Assembly (NCBI RefSeq): GCF_030272615.1
Contig: NC_081413.1
Coordinates: 552,986,136-553,050,135 of the forward strand
Length of the DNA stretch: 64,000 bases
DNA from: Cryptomeria japonica
Taxonomy: Eukaryota > Streptophyta > Pinopsida > Cupressales > Cupressaceae
Reading direction: 5' to 3'
Positions 47,362 to 59,239 of the stretch are shown one piece after another (within the stretch, counting starts at the first letter, position 1; each line of letters begins with the position of its first letter). A program made the translations under genes and the position numbers. The notes beneath the pieces are model-generated. The model saw only the letters and a list, made by a program, of their open reading frames with translations. It made no database searches and had not been told where the DNA came from.

Positions 47362-50300
47362 TGTAGTACCCCTACCCTAGTCTATTTCTAACCTTGGTTA
47401 ATCTTGATTAGTTAATCGTAATATGATGTTACAATCAGATGTTTGATTTCACGCATAGCTATTGATGTGGTTTTCTCACTAGTTGTATGCAGGTTAGTCA
47501 GTGTACCTATTTCGTGATTTTAGTATCGGACTAACGCTTTCAGTAGATTTTATAAATGTATGCATGTATGATCTTTTGTTGCAGGAGATTTCAGGTACGA
47601 AGTCGCATGAGTGCGAGGTTCGTCGTCACCTGGTTTTGCAGGTTTGAGCATACCTTTTAATCCTTAGAGTTGGATTAGGTGGTCGTATGACCCTAGTCGA
47701 CCTTAGTCGTGCTCAAGTGAGCATCGCCAGTCGTCGTCGGTAATCCCTGTTGGTTTGGGTTTGCGAGTCATCTGTTTGGTTGGCTTTCTCGATTTGCGTG
47801 CCTGGTGTGTTTGGTTAATTGATTAATTAGTCCTTAGTAATTATCGTGATTAAATATGCGTGAGTGCATTGATGATTAATGGATTAATTAATCTGGTTTC
47901 CGTTAGGCGATTTTCGTTGATATTGTATTGCTTATTTTAATTGGGAGTGAATTTGAATTTAAATGGCTGATTTCGATTATTTAATGCATTTTATATATGC
48001 TGTTGAAAAAGGAAAGCTGTGTATTTAATCGCAATGGATTAATTGTATTCTGTGGCTTCTGATATTGGAAGGTTAAATTTAATTGATTGAAGAAGTCGAT
48101 TTTTAATTGGAAAAGCGAGTTAGATTGTTGATATTGTTGAAAAGGATTAAATTTAGAGTATTACTTGTAAATAAAAGTTTTTTATTCCAAAAATAGAAAT
48201 TTGGAGTCAACTCTGCCATATAACCCAAATTTGGGAAATTTGGAGAGGATGGATAAATTTGGGGAGGATTTTGGCTGGAAGGATTTTGGGGGGGGGGTTT
48301 GGAGAAGAGGCAGTTGGTTGATTCTGGCAGGATTGGGCTCTCCCTCAGCCATACCTGGATTGCGAATGAAGGTAGGAATTCTGAATTGTCTTCTTGTTTT
48401 CAAAAGAAATTATTGTTTTGATTGAAAGAGATGAATTTGTGATTGAAAACCAATTTGTTTGGCTGGAGATTTTAAATGGAAATGTGTGTGTTTCTTCATG
48501 GCTGTTGGGCGTTCGAAACCCTTGGCTGTTTGTTGAGTATGAGAAAACCCAACATGAAAACGTGATTTCAATCTCATTTTGTTTAACCGAATGTATAGTA
48601 AATCAAAACTTCCTTATAAATCTTTGGGATGGGCGTTTGTGTTTATGGAATCGAACTGTGGTTTTTTTTTATTTTATAGCAAATTTATTGGGTAAAAGAC
48701 CAAGCTGTGTTTTATTTTGATGAGCGCTGTGTTAACGCGTCATCACCGACTGGGCGAGGTCGAATTTATTTTTAAAAAAAAAAAAGATTGAAACCGTAGT
48801 TTGGAGTGGAGGGCGGGGAGCGGAGCTCCACCCGCTCCTCCCCTCTCCCCCCCGCGTTTCCCCCTGTTTTCCCCTGTTTCCGTTGTTCTTACCCCGCGGA
48901 TGCCTATGTTGGTAACCACGGCCGCGGCACTGCGGTGGCCGCAGGTCCGCGGTGGCCGCAGGTCCGCGGTGGCCGCAGGGCGCCGCGGAGCCTGCGGGCA
49001 CCGCAGCGGCGCCGCCGCTCGGGCTTTGCCCTGTGGCTAGGGTTAGGGCACGGCCCGCCCTAGCCATTGTGTTTAACTTCGTCTTTTTTTTATAATGAAT
49101 GTTTTTTTTTGTATAAAAGAAAATGCTTATGATATTTTTTATATATCATTTTAATGGAAGAAATTTTAATGTTAAGTTTAGATTAGATGCTTAATTTTGA
49201 TTAAAGGTGGAATATCATGTTAAATTTCAAATTGGTATTGATTAATTTTATAATGGGGTTATAGGTTAATCATTATCCAATTTCATTTCACGACTTTGGT
49301 ATTTTTTTTTAATTAAGTTCTACAACTGTGAAGTTTTGCAATTGAAAAGTAAGCGAAATAATTATCGTTAGAAATTGAAACGATATGCTTGGAAATGATT
49401 ATCTCCATTTAGATTCTCTTTCTATATTTGTATATTCCGTAATCTGTATTATGTAATTGGAATTGAAATCATGAATCTGTAGAGATTGATTGTAGACCAG
49501 TATGTTAAAGACGTTTGGAATTGGAGATTAAATATCTTGTTTTAGTTGATTAATGTTTGTCTGAATTTATTAGTATGAATTGGTTTAAAAACTCTTTACG
49601 GCTTTATATGTCTGTTTAGGCTTTGAATTTTAACGAGTTAGAAAACCAAGAACGACTTATCCCTTGATAAGGTAGATGACTGTAAGTTGTTTTAGATCTT
49701 GTAGAAAACTTGATCGTCGTTTAATGATTAAATCAAATTGAGGAAATATTGTCTTTTCTGATTATTGCCTTGCGAGTTTAATTTCTGTATTCGCCTTTAA
49801 TTTTGAAACGACATGTTTTGCTTGTTTAAATAGGACCCTGTCGTATGGATTGACTTGGTGTACCTGTTTCAGTCCTCGAATTTTGAGTTGACTATGGATT
49901 GTGATGTTGATTTAGTTGGTTATATCCTTGAGTGAGTCGAATGATGATTCGTGGTTAACCTTAGTTGTCAGGTCTCTAGTTAGAGTACCGTCAGTAAGTG
50001 ATTACCCTTGAGTCGTGTTTGACCAGATGATTGTTCTCCTTCTTGAACTCCGTTCGTCTTATCATGTGTATTCCGTGGTTTGAGTTCATCTGAGTTAGTC
50101 TAGTGTCGTATGGGAAAGTGGCTTTCGATTGGGGGCCGCGCCCAAAGTGGCTGCTGGATGACCCGTCGAAAGTGAGTCTAATAAGTGATAACCTAAGTAG
50201 ATTAGAAAATAATCTCTAAATAAGATAATGTGCCTCACACATGGGACGAATGCTATCATAGATTCGGCATGCTGTGAGAAGGCCTGAAATGGCAAACTAC

Positions 50301-51515
50301 CTTCCTTGTCTTCACGAGAGGATGTGTGGGTCCACATGAGGCTTGGATGGGCCAGAAGTTCGGATTAGGTTGCCAGGGTTACCAGTGTATGGGCCGGGAC
50401 CTATGAAGACTTGCCATGGTATCCATACCAGGTTGTGTGATGACACTTGTCCCTACGTTCGCTAGTGTGTTGTCGTTTGTCCTGTTTTGAGTACCTTTGT
50501 GAGTCGTCCTTTCTGTCTCTGCCCTTGTGAGTGTCGGTTTCATGTTAGACCCTTGGGTGGTGATGGTTTAGTTTAATGGATGCTCTCATGGACTCTTATG
50601 TATTAGCTTTGATTATGTTCAGCTGGATCCTGTTCTTTTTAAGGATCGTTTATGTATTAATGGACCGATGTGGTCGTTTGTATATTGTTTATGTATCGCC
50701 TTGATGGCTGGATTGTATAGTGTAACCTCTTGTATTCTTAACTTTATTATTTATCCGAGGGGGTCTTGCAGTTGAGCAGACCCGGAGATGTAGCCCATTA
50801 GGGGTGAACTCCGAGATCATTATGGTGTCATGTGATGTATTCTCTTATGGTTCCTTTATTCAGCTTTTCATGTATGATTTGCTTATGTTAAAATGGTTAA
50901 GTGGATAATTGGAATTAACTTTAAATGCATATATTCAGTTCTATCTTGAATGCCATGTGGATCGAATGCATAATTGATTGAGATGCGATTTATCGTAATG
51001 CATGTGTGAATTCGTCCTTTTAATGCAATAAGTTGGAATATGGAATAATGTAACTTAGAGTAATGAATTATACTCAGTTGTTGTTAAGGAATTTAAATAT
51101 GCTTGGAAAGACCTCTGATGTTATGATGAATTCCTAGTGTATTAGGATGTTAGATGTTGGTTTGCAATTTTAATTGAAAAGCTTGAATGAGAATCATGAA
51201 TGGATCTTAATGATGAATCCTTGCTTGTGATTTATATTTCCATCTTTGAAATAAATTATCCTGATTATGAATTATCTCATTATTAAGATATTCAGCTTTT
51301 GGATTAATTGTGTGTGTAAAGTGTATCGTGAAAATTTAAGTAATCTCGTTGGGAAACTCTTTAGGAGATTGTCGTTAATGTCTTCCGCTATGTTATCTGA
51401 ATCTTTGGTATCTTGTTGCATCTTATGTGTTGTAATTTAAAAAAAAAAAAAAAAATTGCACTCTATTCTTGTTTTTTTAGCTTATCCCTTCGGGGTTTCC
51501 TGGCGGGGCATTACA
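47362..51515 (+). mobile_element. Inner solo LTR, family B (4.15 kb), nested in the outer copy
   Basis: Starts TGTAGTACCCCTACC and ends GGCGGGGCATTACA, with perfect 5-bp TSDs, GAACG, at 47357-47361 and 51516-51520. It aligns along its length with the reverse complement of the outer LTR. In a compared segment of about 265 bp (50090-50355 against 45930-46195) only about four differences were seen. It is therefore young relative to other elements here and inserted after the outer copy. Conserved short frames (for example 45949-46161 and 50095-50337) are shared by descent and show no gene features. Confidence 0.92.
48780..49070 (+). promoter_or_regulatory. CpG-rich island in the inner LTR with a 17-bp tandem repeat
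   Basis: About 290 bp of very GC-rich, CpG-rich DNA in an otherwise AT-rich LTR. It includes three tandem copies of a 17-bp unit, GGTGGCCGCAGGTCCGC (48934-48950, 48951-48967 and, with changes, 48968-48984). It may be a regulatory or structured element of the LTR. CpGs that survive in a methylation-prone repeat suggest youth. No protein is supported; open frames in all directions result from composition. Confidence 0.6.
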
Positions 51516-51520
51516 GAACG

Positions 51521-51790
51521 CGGCGAGGGTCGTGCCCTAACCCTAGCCGCAGGGCAAGGGCGTGGGCGGCGCTCACGGTGGTGCCCGCAGGTGCCACGGC
51601 GCCCTACGGCCACCGTGGCCCCTGCGGCCACCGCCGTGGGCCGCAGCCACCGTAACCCACACAGCGAGCAGAGGGGAGAGCCGCGCACGGCGAAGCCCGG
51701 GGGAGGCGAAAACAAGCCACGAGCGGGGAAAGAAGGGAGGACGCGCGGGGGAAGGGGAGGGGAGCGGGTGGAGCTCCGCTCCCCGCTCTC
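51521..51790 (-). promoter_or_regulatory. CpG-rich island in the outer LTR
   Basis: Counterpart of 48780-49070 in reverse orientation, sharing GTGCCCTAACCCTAGCC and GGAGCGGGTGGAGCTCCGC-type segments. The 17-bp tandem repeat is not preserved as a clean array; GGCCACCG words remain. The nested LTR inserted at the edge of this island. Confidence 0.6.
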
Positions 51791-52898
51791 CCAAACCCCA
51801 ACCTACAGCGAAAAACGCACGCCCAGATTCATAAAGTAATACGTTTAAATATTAAATTAATACACACAGTTCGATATTAAGAATAAATGTTTTCATTTCC
51901 TTTAAAACACAATTCGAGCTTTCAGAACAAAAACGCCCAAAAACAAGAGGAGTTAACAGCACCTCTAAATCACTTCCAGCCAAGCTGGTAATTTACCAAA
52001 TCGATCCATAAACATGGCATTCGAAGGAAAATTTAAATCCAAGATAAAACCCCCATTTCATTTTAAACAAAAACTAAAAAAAAAAGGTGAGAGTTGGATC
52101 CTACCTGATCTCGCGTTCCTGGCAAGATCGGCTGAAGAATCCCAATCTCCAGCTGCTCAAATTCTTCCTTCTCCATCCAAAATCCTCCAAAATTGTCCAT
52201 CCTCTCCAAATTTCCCAAATTGGGTTATATGGAAGAGTTGACCCAAAAATTCCATTTTTGGAATAAAAACTTTTATTTAAAAATAATACTTAAAAATTAA
52301 TTCTTTTCAACTATACAACAATTTAACTTGCTTTTTCAATTCAAAATTCGATTTCTCAATCAATTTAATCCATTAATCTTCACTGCACAAACGCATAAAT
52401 ACTCAACAAATTACTAAAGGCTAATTAATCAATTAACCAAACACACCAGGCACGCAAACCGAGGAAGCCAACCAAACAGACGACTCGCAAACCCAAACCA
52501 ACAGGGATTACCGACGATGACTGGCGATGCTCACTAGAGCACGACTAAGGTCGACTAAGGTCTTACGACCACCTAATCCGACTCTAGGGATTAAAAGAGG
52601 TACACTCAAACCTGCAAAACCAGGTGACGACGAACCTCGCACTCATGCGACTTCGCACCTGAAATCTCCTGCAACAAAAGATCATACATGCATACATTTA
52701 TAAAATCTAATGAAAGCGTTAGTCCGATACTAAAATCACGAAATAGGTACACTGAATAACCTGCATACAACTAGTGTGAGAACCACATCAATAGCTATGC
52801 GTTAAATCCAACATCTGACACTAATCATAATATTACAATAAACTAATTAAGATTAAACCAAGGTTAGAGATCGATTACGGTAGGGGTACTACATTATT

Positions 52899-53398
52899 TA
52901 TTGTTGAATGATCTAATTTTCTTAGTGGATTCAAAAGTAAAAAAGAGCTTATTTACTCTTATTAGTAATTGTCATTGGGCTAGTACTATTGCAATCAATT
53001 GCACCCAATTATCATTAACTCGTTATTATTCAATTGGTTTTCCCCCAATTATATCGATCAATTTTTTCTTTCGATGTTTTGTTTTAATTTTTAAATAGTA
53101 TGTTTTCACATTATAGAAATTGTTTTCTTCAATCTAATTGGCTCAAATCATTTGCATCTTATTACCGAATTTCTCAAATCCACTTTCTACATGAATTTTT
53201 TTAGGCAAATTTTTAGGTCATTAAAATAATAATTAGTATGTTTTAATTTCTTTTCAAATTATTTAAAATTTTTATCTAAATCTTTCCTCATGCAATTTAG
53301 TAATATAAAAATATATCTTTGATAAATATATTAATATATATTTTCTATATAGTGTATATTTAAATTAATTACTGGATAAAAAATAAATAAATAATTTT
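52899..53398. other. AT-rich spacer, no gene seen
   Basis: Continuation of the AT-rich DNA that the outer LTR split; it joins 44590-44773 across the insertion. Nothing coding is recognised. Confidence 0.6.
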
Positions 53399-53411
53399 AA
53401 TATTATAAATA

Positions 53412-54774
53412 TTTTTTGTATTAAATATCGAGAGTAAAAGAGGGATTACAAGAGTATCAAGGAGGCCCAGCCTCCAAGCAAAAAAAAGACAATCAGAGAA
53501 CTTAGAACAACATAACTATAAAAGAGTTGGGCGAGCCAATGCCAGCCATCACAGAACTGCAAAAAAAGTCTAAGCATAACTATCTTCGAGATACAAAAAT
53601 CGTAGAAGCAAAAGGGTAAAGACAAAAGCAACAGCGCCAGGCTAGTAAAGAATGTCAACGTGGGCCTCCACCAACGTAGTCCATCCATTAGATCCCTCCA
53701 TCCAGACGACCTTCTTCCGATCCTGAATTTGAGCAAGCAAGCCAATACAATCAAATGAGGGAACTTTGTTGTTGTTCATCTCGTTGTGTAGCTTGTTGAG
53801 GGCCTCTTCAAAAGTAGTGTGGTTGTCTACAACCCTCCTCCAATCGTATCCATCATTCATTGCGTAAATAAACATAGTGGTGTGCCCGTCCTTCAGGAAT
53901 TAGAGGAACTTATGTCTTTCGACATTCATCACAAAACATATCTGCACAACAATATTAAAAAAAGTGAGTCTATGGAAAGACTCAGTAAGACATCTGTCAT
54001 TACCTTGAAATTTATCTCTATTTCTAAGCTTCCAAATAAACCAGAGGATATAAGATGACAAAATAAGCCAAAACATATTAGCATATTTCTTTAACCAGGA
54101 GACAGAGCCAGTGATGATATCTAAAACATTCACATGATCCGGGATACATATGTCAAACATTAACCAAATCTCCCTGGCCACGGAACAGTCAAAGAAGATG
54201 TGCCTGCAAGTTTCAGGAACTCTACAAATGGAACAAAGATCAGCATTACAGTAGTCTTTTCTCAAAGGAAGTCTGTCAATAATAAGCTAACACTTAAAGC
54301 ATTTGATTTTAGGAGGAATAACACTTTTCCAAAGACGTAAAAAAAAATTTGCCAAGACATATCACATAAATCAGAATACCAAACCATATTAACATGCTTA
54401 ACAATAGAATCATCATTAGTGAAGAAATCATATATATTGCAGGCTTTGATTTTAGACAAGAGAGAACCATCATTCCATTTAAAGGACATAAACCTGTGAG
54501 AATCATCATGAGAGATGGTAGGCAGGGCAAGGGCCGCACATGCATTCTTAACCATGTTGTAAGTTCTTTTCTAGGAAGGAGGCGGGTCAAAATTAGAACT
54601 GAGATCTTCCCAGTTAATCAAAACATTATGCTCAAAAATATCCATAAAACAAGTAATACCCTTACTGGCCCAAAGCTTGGCCGAACAACCTTGAGTAAGA
54701 GCTAAGGGCTTATCTGCATGATAGAGGTTCCACCAAATAGACCTCTCCCCATGGAGAGTGTCATTGCTACTAAC
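53412..54774 (-). mobile_element. LINE-4: 5'-truncated LINE tail
   Basis: Bounded by a perfect 13-bp TSD, AATATTATAAATA, at 53399-53411 and 54775-54787, with a T-run next to the lower copy as poly(A). The minus strand encodes the end of RT and a zf-RVT (DLCSICRVPETCRHIFFDC, about 54240-54180), then a C-terminal region. No RNase H is seen. Stops and frameshifts are frequent. It resembles LINE-5 (60843-61927) in the zf-RVT and in the FIWKLRNRDKF-type segment. Confidence 0.85.
53642..54750 (-). pseudogene. LINE-4 ORF2 C-terminal fragment (zf-RVT)
   Basis: Blocks in order on the minus strand are ALTQGCSAKLWASKGI (near 54700), KWNDGSLLSKIKA (near 54480), the zf-RVT from about 54265, then SSYILWFIWKLRNRDKF, and a final part to the stop at 53642 (VVWMEGSNGWTTLVEAH). 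It represents the last part of a LINE ORF2 after the RT palm. The lack of an RNase H separates it from LINE-1, LINE-2 and LINE-3. Confidence 0.75.
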
Positions 54775-54787
54775 AATATTATAAATA

Positions 54788-56880
54788 GTATTACTATATT
54801 TAAGCCTATATATATATACAATAATATACATAAAATTATTATATTATGATTAAATGCATTCTCGATATTAAAAGAAAATCAAAATTAAATATGTTAATTA
54901 TATATAATCAACGAATAATAAAATTATATATAATAATATATTAGTAAAGTTAAATATATTAAATTATTAAAATATAAAAAAATTTAAAGATTAAGGTTTT
55001 AATAAATAATTTAATATTATTCATATTATCGACCTAATTAATTATAATCTAAATTATATTCATATTATAAATGAAATACAATATTAAATATCCTTCTCAT
55101 TTAATATTAAATCTATATAATGCAATAATATAAAAAAGATTAATATACTAATTATAAATAATTTATTAATTATTATATTAATTTTCTTAAATAGATAATA
55201 TTAATTGAAATTAAGATTATTTTTATTAATTTTATAGTTATTATTTAAATTAAATGATTATATTTTAATTTTATAATCCTTAATTATATTATAAATTTAA
55301 TCTTAATTCTTATTTATTATTATAATTCTAAAATCATTATAATAATGATTAGGACTAAAATTAGGTTTCTTAATAAGAGTTAGTGTTAGAATAAGGGTTA
55401 AGGCTAGGGTTAAAAATAAGGTTCAAATTATTTCTAAATTAAGATTAGATTTAGACTTAGAGTTAGATTCAGAATTATGGTTAAATTTTTTTTTAAAAGA
55501 TTAGGGTTGTATTTAATGTTAGATTTAGAGTTAGAATTGGGTTAAAATTTTGGGCTAGCTTACAAATTATGTTAAGGTTAGAATTAAGGTTATTATTAAG
55601 GTTTGAATTAGTTATAGATATTATTGTAATTTTATAACTATTTCATAATTATGGGCACTCTCTATTATATTATTGCAAGAAGATATTATCTCCAATTATT
55701 ATCCAACCTACGTGTAAACAAAAAAAATTACTATTACATTACTAAAAAGGCAAGTACTGGCCACTACATGGCACTTGTTAAGAGTTAAAATCATTTTGTG
55801 ATTTGATCATGGTCTTAGTCCCATGTTTAATTCACATTTCTTATGATTCAATCCAGGGTTGTTTTCTAGAATTGTAGGTAGTAAGGTTGGATTATTTAAC
55901 ATGATGAAATCATGATTACTTTTGACACTATTGATTGACATTGAGAAGCAAAATGATGCAAGAATAACCACTTAATTTTATTTGGGTTCGAAAGCATTTC
56001 ACATTAAGTTGCATTGCTAACTATATAGTTGTTTATCTAGACAATTGTAACCGTTGATTGCCTATTTCAAAACAAAAAATCATCTCAAAAGTAGATCTAC
56101 CAAATTTATGTTATGGAATAGAATGTTTTTGTCAAAGATATATATAATTTTATTGATAAAATAATTTGAAGATTAAATTGATAGGAATTTAGTTTAAGAA
56201 TTAAAACATATTTTGGTCAAATAACTTCAAAGATCAACAAAAAAACAAATAAGAAATATGAATACTCAATATAATGTTGATGTGATCAAATGTGATTATA
56301 CTTGGAGCACATGATAAAATCTTAATTCAAAAATTAAACTCATTTTGATTAAATTCAAATACAATTATACTCAAAAATTTATTTCAAAAATTAAAATGTA
56401 TTAAAGATCAAATTTACTTTTAATTCTATATATAAAAATAACTTAACCTCTTGAAAAAAAATTATTCTTTTCTTTTATAGATGATAAATAATTAACAAAA
56501 TAATTTATCATATTTTATTTGATTACAATTGACAAAAATTATTTGATTGCACCAAAATGATTAGTATACCTTGGGTAATTTATGAAAGGGTAAGGAAAAA
56601 TCACAAGAAAGAGAAATTGCTTTTGTTAGGAATAATTATTAACAATAAAAGTCAATAGATTATGAATGCTAAAATATGTGAATATGAATAGATTTAAGCA
56701 TAATTATACAAACAATATTATTGGACTTTACTTTGTAGGTCAAGATATTACGGGTCAAAAGGTGGCCATGTATAAGTTCATTTGAATTCAAGGTGACCAC
56801 AAGACTATTGTTCAAATCCCTAATCCTTTGATTCCTTCCATATTTGCTTTACACGAATATACATGCTACTTTGAATAAAA
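54788..56880. other. AT-rich stretch with degenerate GGTTAG-like words
   Basis: No gene recognised. From about 55330 to 55610 the plus strand carries irregularly spaced TTAGGG, GGGTTA and AGTTAGA words without a fixed period, a low-complexity array. The rest is AT-rich. Confidence 0.5.
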
Positions 56881-56904
56881 TGTAGTTGTTGTAGGCTAAA
56901 AATT

Positions 56905-57850
56905 CAACCCTAACTCTAATTGAACCTTAAACCTCATCTAAGTGTAATCTTAATTGAACACTTACCCTAATTGTAACCCTAAATGAACCCTAACCCCAAG
57001 CTCCCAAACTATATCCTAAAATGTTGACCCTAATACTAATCTAAACACTAACGCTAACCCTAAAGTTCCCCTAATCGTAACCCTAACCTTAATTCTTATT
57101 AACCCCAACCTTGATTAAATAATAACCCTAATTGAACCTTGATCCTAACCTAATTAGATACTCATTAATTAAATCTTATTGTTAGAGTCAAATTAAGATT
57201 ATCATTAAGGTACTAAGACAAATCCTAGGGTTAGGGTTAGGGTAATTAATATGTTAGTATTAGTTTATAAATTTGGTATTAATCATCAATATTTATATAG
57301 GAAATATTTCCATAGAAATCTCTTTAATAGGCTTGCAAGATAAATACATCCCTACTTTTGTATTTTTTGGTTCAAAAAGTTGTATTATTCTTTAAATTGA
57401 AATAATTAATCATATAGTAAATCAATAATCAAGTCACTATAATATTGTCCAAACTAAAAGTGTAACTCTAATTGAACCATAAACCTAATTTAAGTATAAC
57501 CCTGATTGAATCCTAATCCCAATTGTAACCCTAACTATAAGCTTAATTGTAACCTTAACCTAAACCTTTTTTTAAACCCAAACCCTAATTAAATAGTAAT
57601 TCTAATTGAACTCTAATTCTAAACATCAAATCATAATTTTTATTAAAACTTATTGTTAGGATTAAATTGAGATTAGATTTAGGGTTCAATTGGGATTTTA
57701 AGATAAAGCCTAGGTTAATATTTTTTTAATATTAGTTTTCAAATTTAGACATTAAAATCATAAATATTTTATATTGGAAATCTATCAACATGAATCTCTT
57801 AAAAAGGTTTGCCAATAAATATGCCCCTACTTTTGTATTTTTGGGCTCAA
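56905..57850. repeat. Tandem duplication of a CCCTAA-rich low-complexity segment
   Basis: Two direct copies, about 56911-57376 and 57463-57850, share TAACTCTAATTGAACC starts, CCCTAA-type words and the end CCTACTTTTGTATTTTT. The offset shrinks from 552 to 475 bp because of indels. A short exact stretch of TTAGGG units lies at 57226-57242. It is not a telomere, because spacing is irregular. Confidence 0.65.
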
Positions 57851-58055
57851 TCAAATGATGCCTGAAAGAAGTATCTTTAAAGTTAAAGATATTAGTTTTC
57901 CACAATCTATAGAGGAAAAGAGCCAGTAGTGGACATAGGACTAATAACCATCATCTTTTTGTCAACCTCACCCCTATTAGTAGACATGGTATGAGACAAA
58001 AAAAAATGGTAATGAAAGGTCCATTAATAAATATCACATGTACTTAGCTCATTAT

Positions 58056-58121
58056 TGGGACATTTGTGCACCACTAGTGGGGCGTTTTTCCACCACTATT
58101 GGGGCATTTGTCCAATACTAT
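58056..58121 (+). repeat. 22-bp tandem repeat, three units
   Basis: Three 22-bp units starting TGGG(G/A)C(A/G)TTT (58056, 58078, 58100), with a decayed fourth after them. A non-coding minisatellite. Confidence 0.7.
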
Positions 58122-58523
58122 TGGCTATTTTGAGTTATCTACTATTGGCGCAAAGGTGATCATGTATTTGGACCACACTTTGAAATGTGTATTTTTTTAC
58201 CTTTGTGCACATAATAAATTCCACAACGTGCATCATTACTACCCACAAATCAAAACAATAGATTTAAGTAGTTAAGTCGCATAGAGAGAAAACAAAAAAA
58301 ACGTCAAAATCGGATGAACTGTTTAAGAGCTTAAGATGTGCAAAGTTGGCTATGGCGACTACTAGCTCCTTTCCCTTAGTAGTAAATGTGCACGTTTGTG
58401 TGTGTTTGTTTGCTACTTTAACTACTATTTTTGTATCTTACTATGATTCAATTAAAAAAAAAATTAAAATAACAAAAATATAAAGGCATTTGTTGTAAAC
58501 AAAACACTTTACTTTGGAATGTT

Positions 58524-58690
58524 AAACCCAAATACACAATTATTTTGCAATAAAATATCATTTCAAATACATAATAATTTAGCAATAAAACTTTATTTCA
58601 TTAAAAGTAAAACCCAAATACACAATTATTTTGCAATAAAATATCATTTCAAATACACAATAATTTAGCAATAAAACTTTATTTCATTAT
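58524..58690. repeat. 86-bp tandem repeat with 43-bp substructure
   Basis: Two nearly identical 86-bp units (58524-58609 and 58610 to about 58690) starting AAACCCAAATACA. Each splits into two related halves, CAAATACACAATTATTTTGC and CAAATACATAATAATTTAGC, so there are four ~43-bp subunits in an alternating order. Confidence 0.85.
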
Positions 58691-58894
58691 GGCTTTAGAA
58701 AAAAGATGATTGAAATAATAGAAGAAGTTGATTATCAACTTGAACTGTCAAAAATCAACACTTCAAACTTTTTTCTCCTTTGCACTTGAACTTTCAGGTA
58801 GTCTTAAGGAAGCTCTCTTTTCATTACAGTAAATGTTCAGAACCAATACCAAATAGCCATCTTCAGGAGAAGAGAGGCGATGAAATATTTATTG

Positions 58895-59060
58895 GTTCAT
58901 ACACATATATGCATGTCTGTATATATATGTTTGTGTATATATATGTCTGTACATTCTTCTATATATATAGATACAGACACGATTAAAATCTGACATCGAC
59001 TAAAATCTGACATATATATATATACATGCATACATATACAGACACACACACAAACACGGT
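58895..59060. repeat. TATA/TGTATA/CA microsatellite cluster
   Basis: Alternating TATATG, TATATA and ACAC runs, interleaved with three copies of TTAAAATCTG or CTAAAATCTG-like words. A compound simple repeat. Confidence 0.75.
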
Positions 59061-59239
59061 TAAAATCTGTCTCCAAAATGTATCTCTAACCTATGTTTGT
59101 ATTGGATCACTAACCTGCGTTTCTATGTTGGGATCTGTATTGGAGAGATTTAGTAAGATGTCTCACAACAAGAGTGAGTGCCTTGAAGTTTCGAGAAGGA
59201 TGCTTAATCTTGTGAGTATAGTTCCCACAAATTTAAGCT

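Larger units (their letters stand above)
44779..52893 (-). mobile_element. Outer solo LTR, family B (~3.96 kb), split by a nested LTR
   Basis: On the minus strand it starts TGTAGTACCCCTACC at 52893 and ends GGGGCATTACA at 44779. Perfect 5-bp TSDs, TTATT, lie at 44774-44778 and 52894-52898. The LTR is interrupted by an opposite-strand copy of itself (47362-51515); the outer pieces are 44779-47361 and 51516-52893. No gag or pol is present, so it is a solo LTR, unusually long at about 4 kb. A GC-rich island (51521-51790) is shared with the inner copy. Confidence 0.9.

Noticed and set aside
48732-49067. Gly/Ala/Arg-rich open frames in the CpG-rich island as genes
   Set aside because: Open frames occur in several directions at once because GC-rich DNA lacks stops, and none extends beyond the island.
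57226-57242. Interstitial telomere
   Set aside because: Only about 2.5 TTAGGG units are exact, neighbouring words are irregularly spaced, and the usual plant repeat is TTTAGGG.
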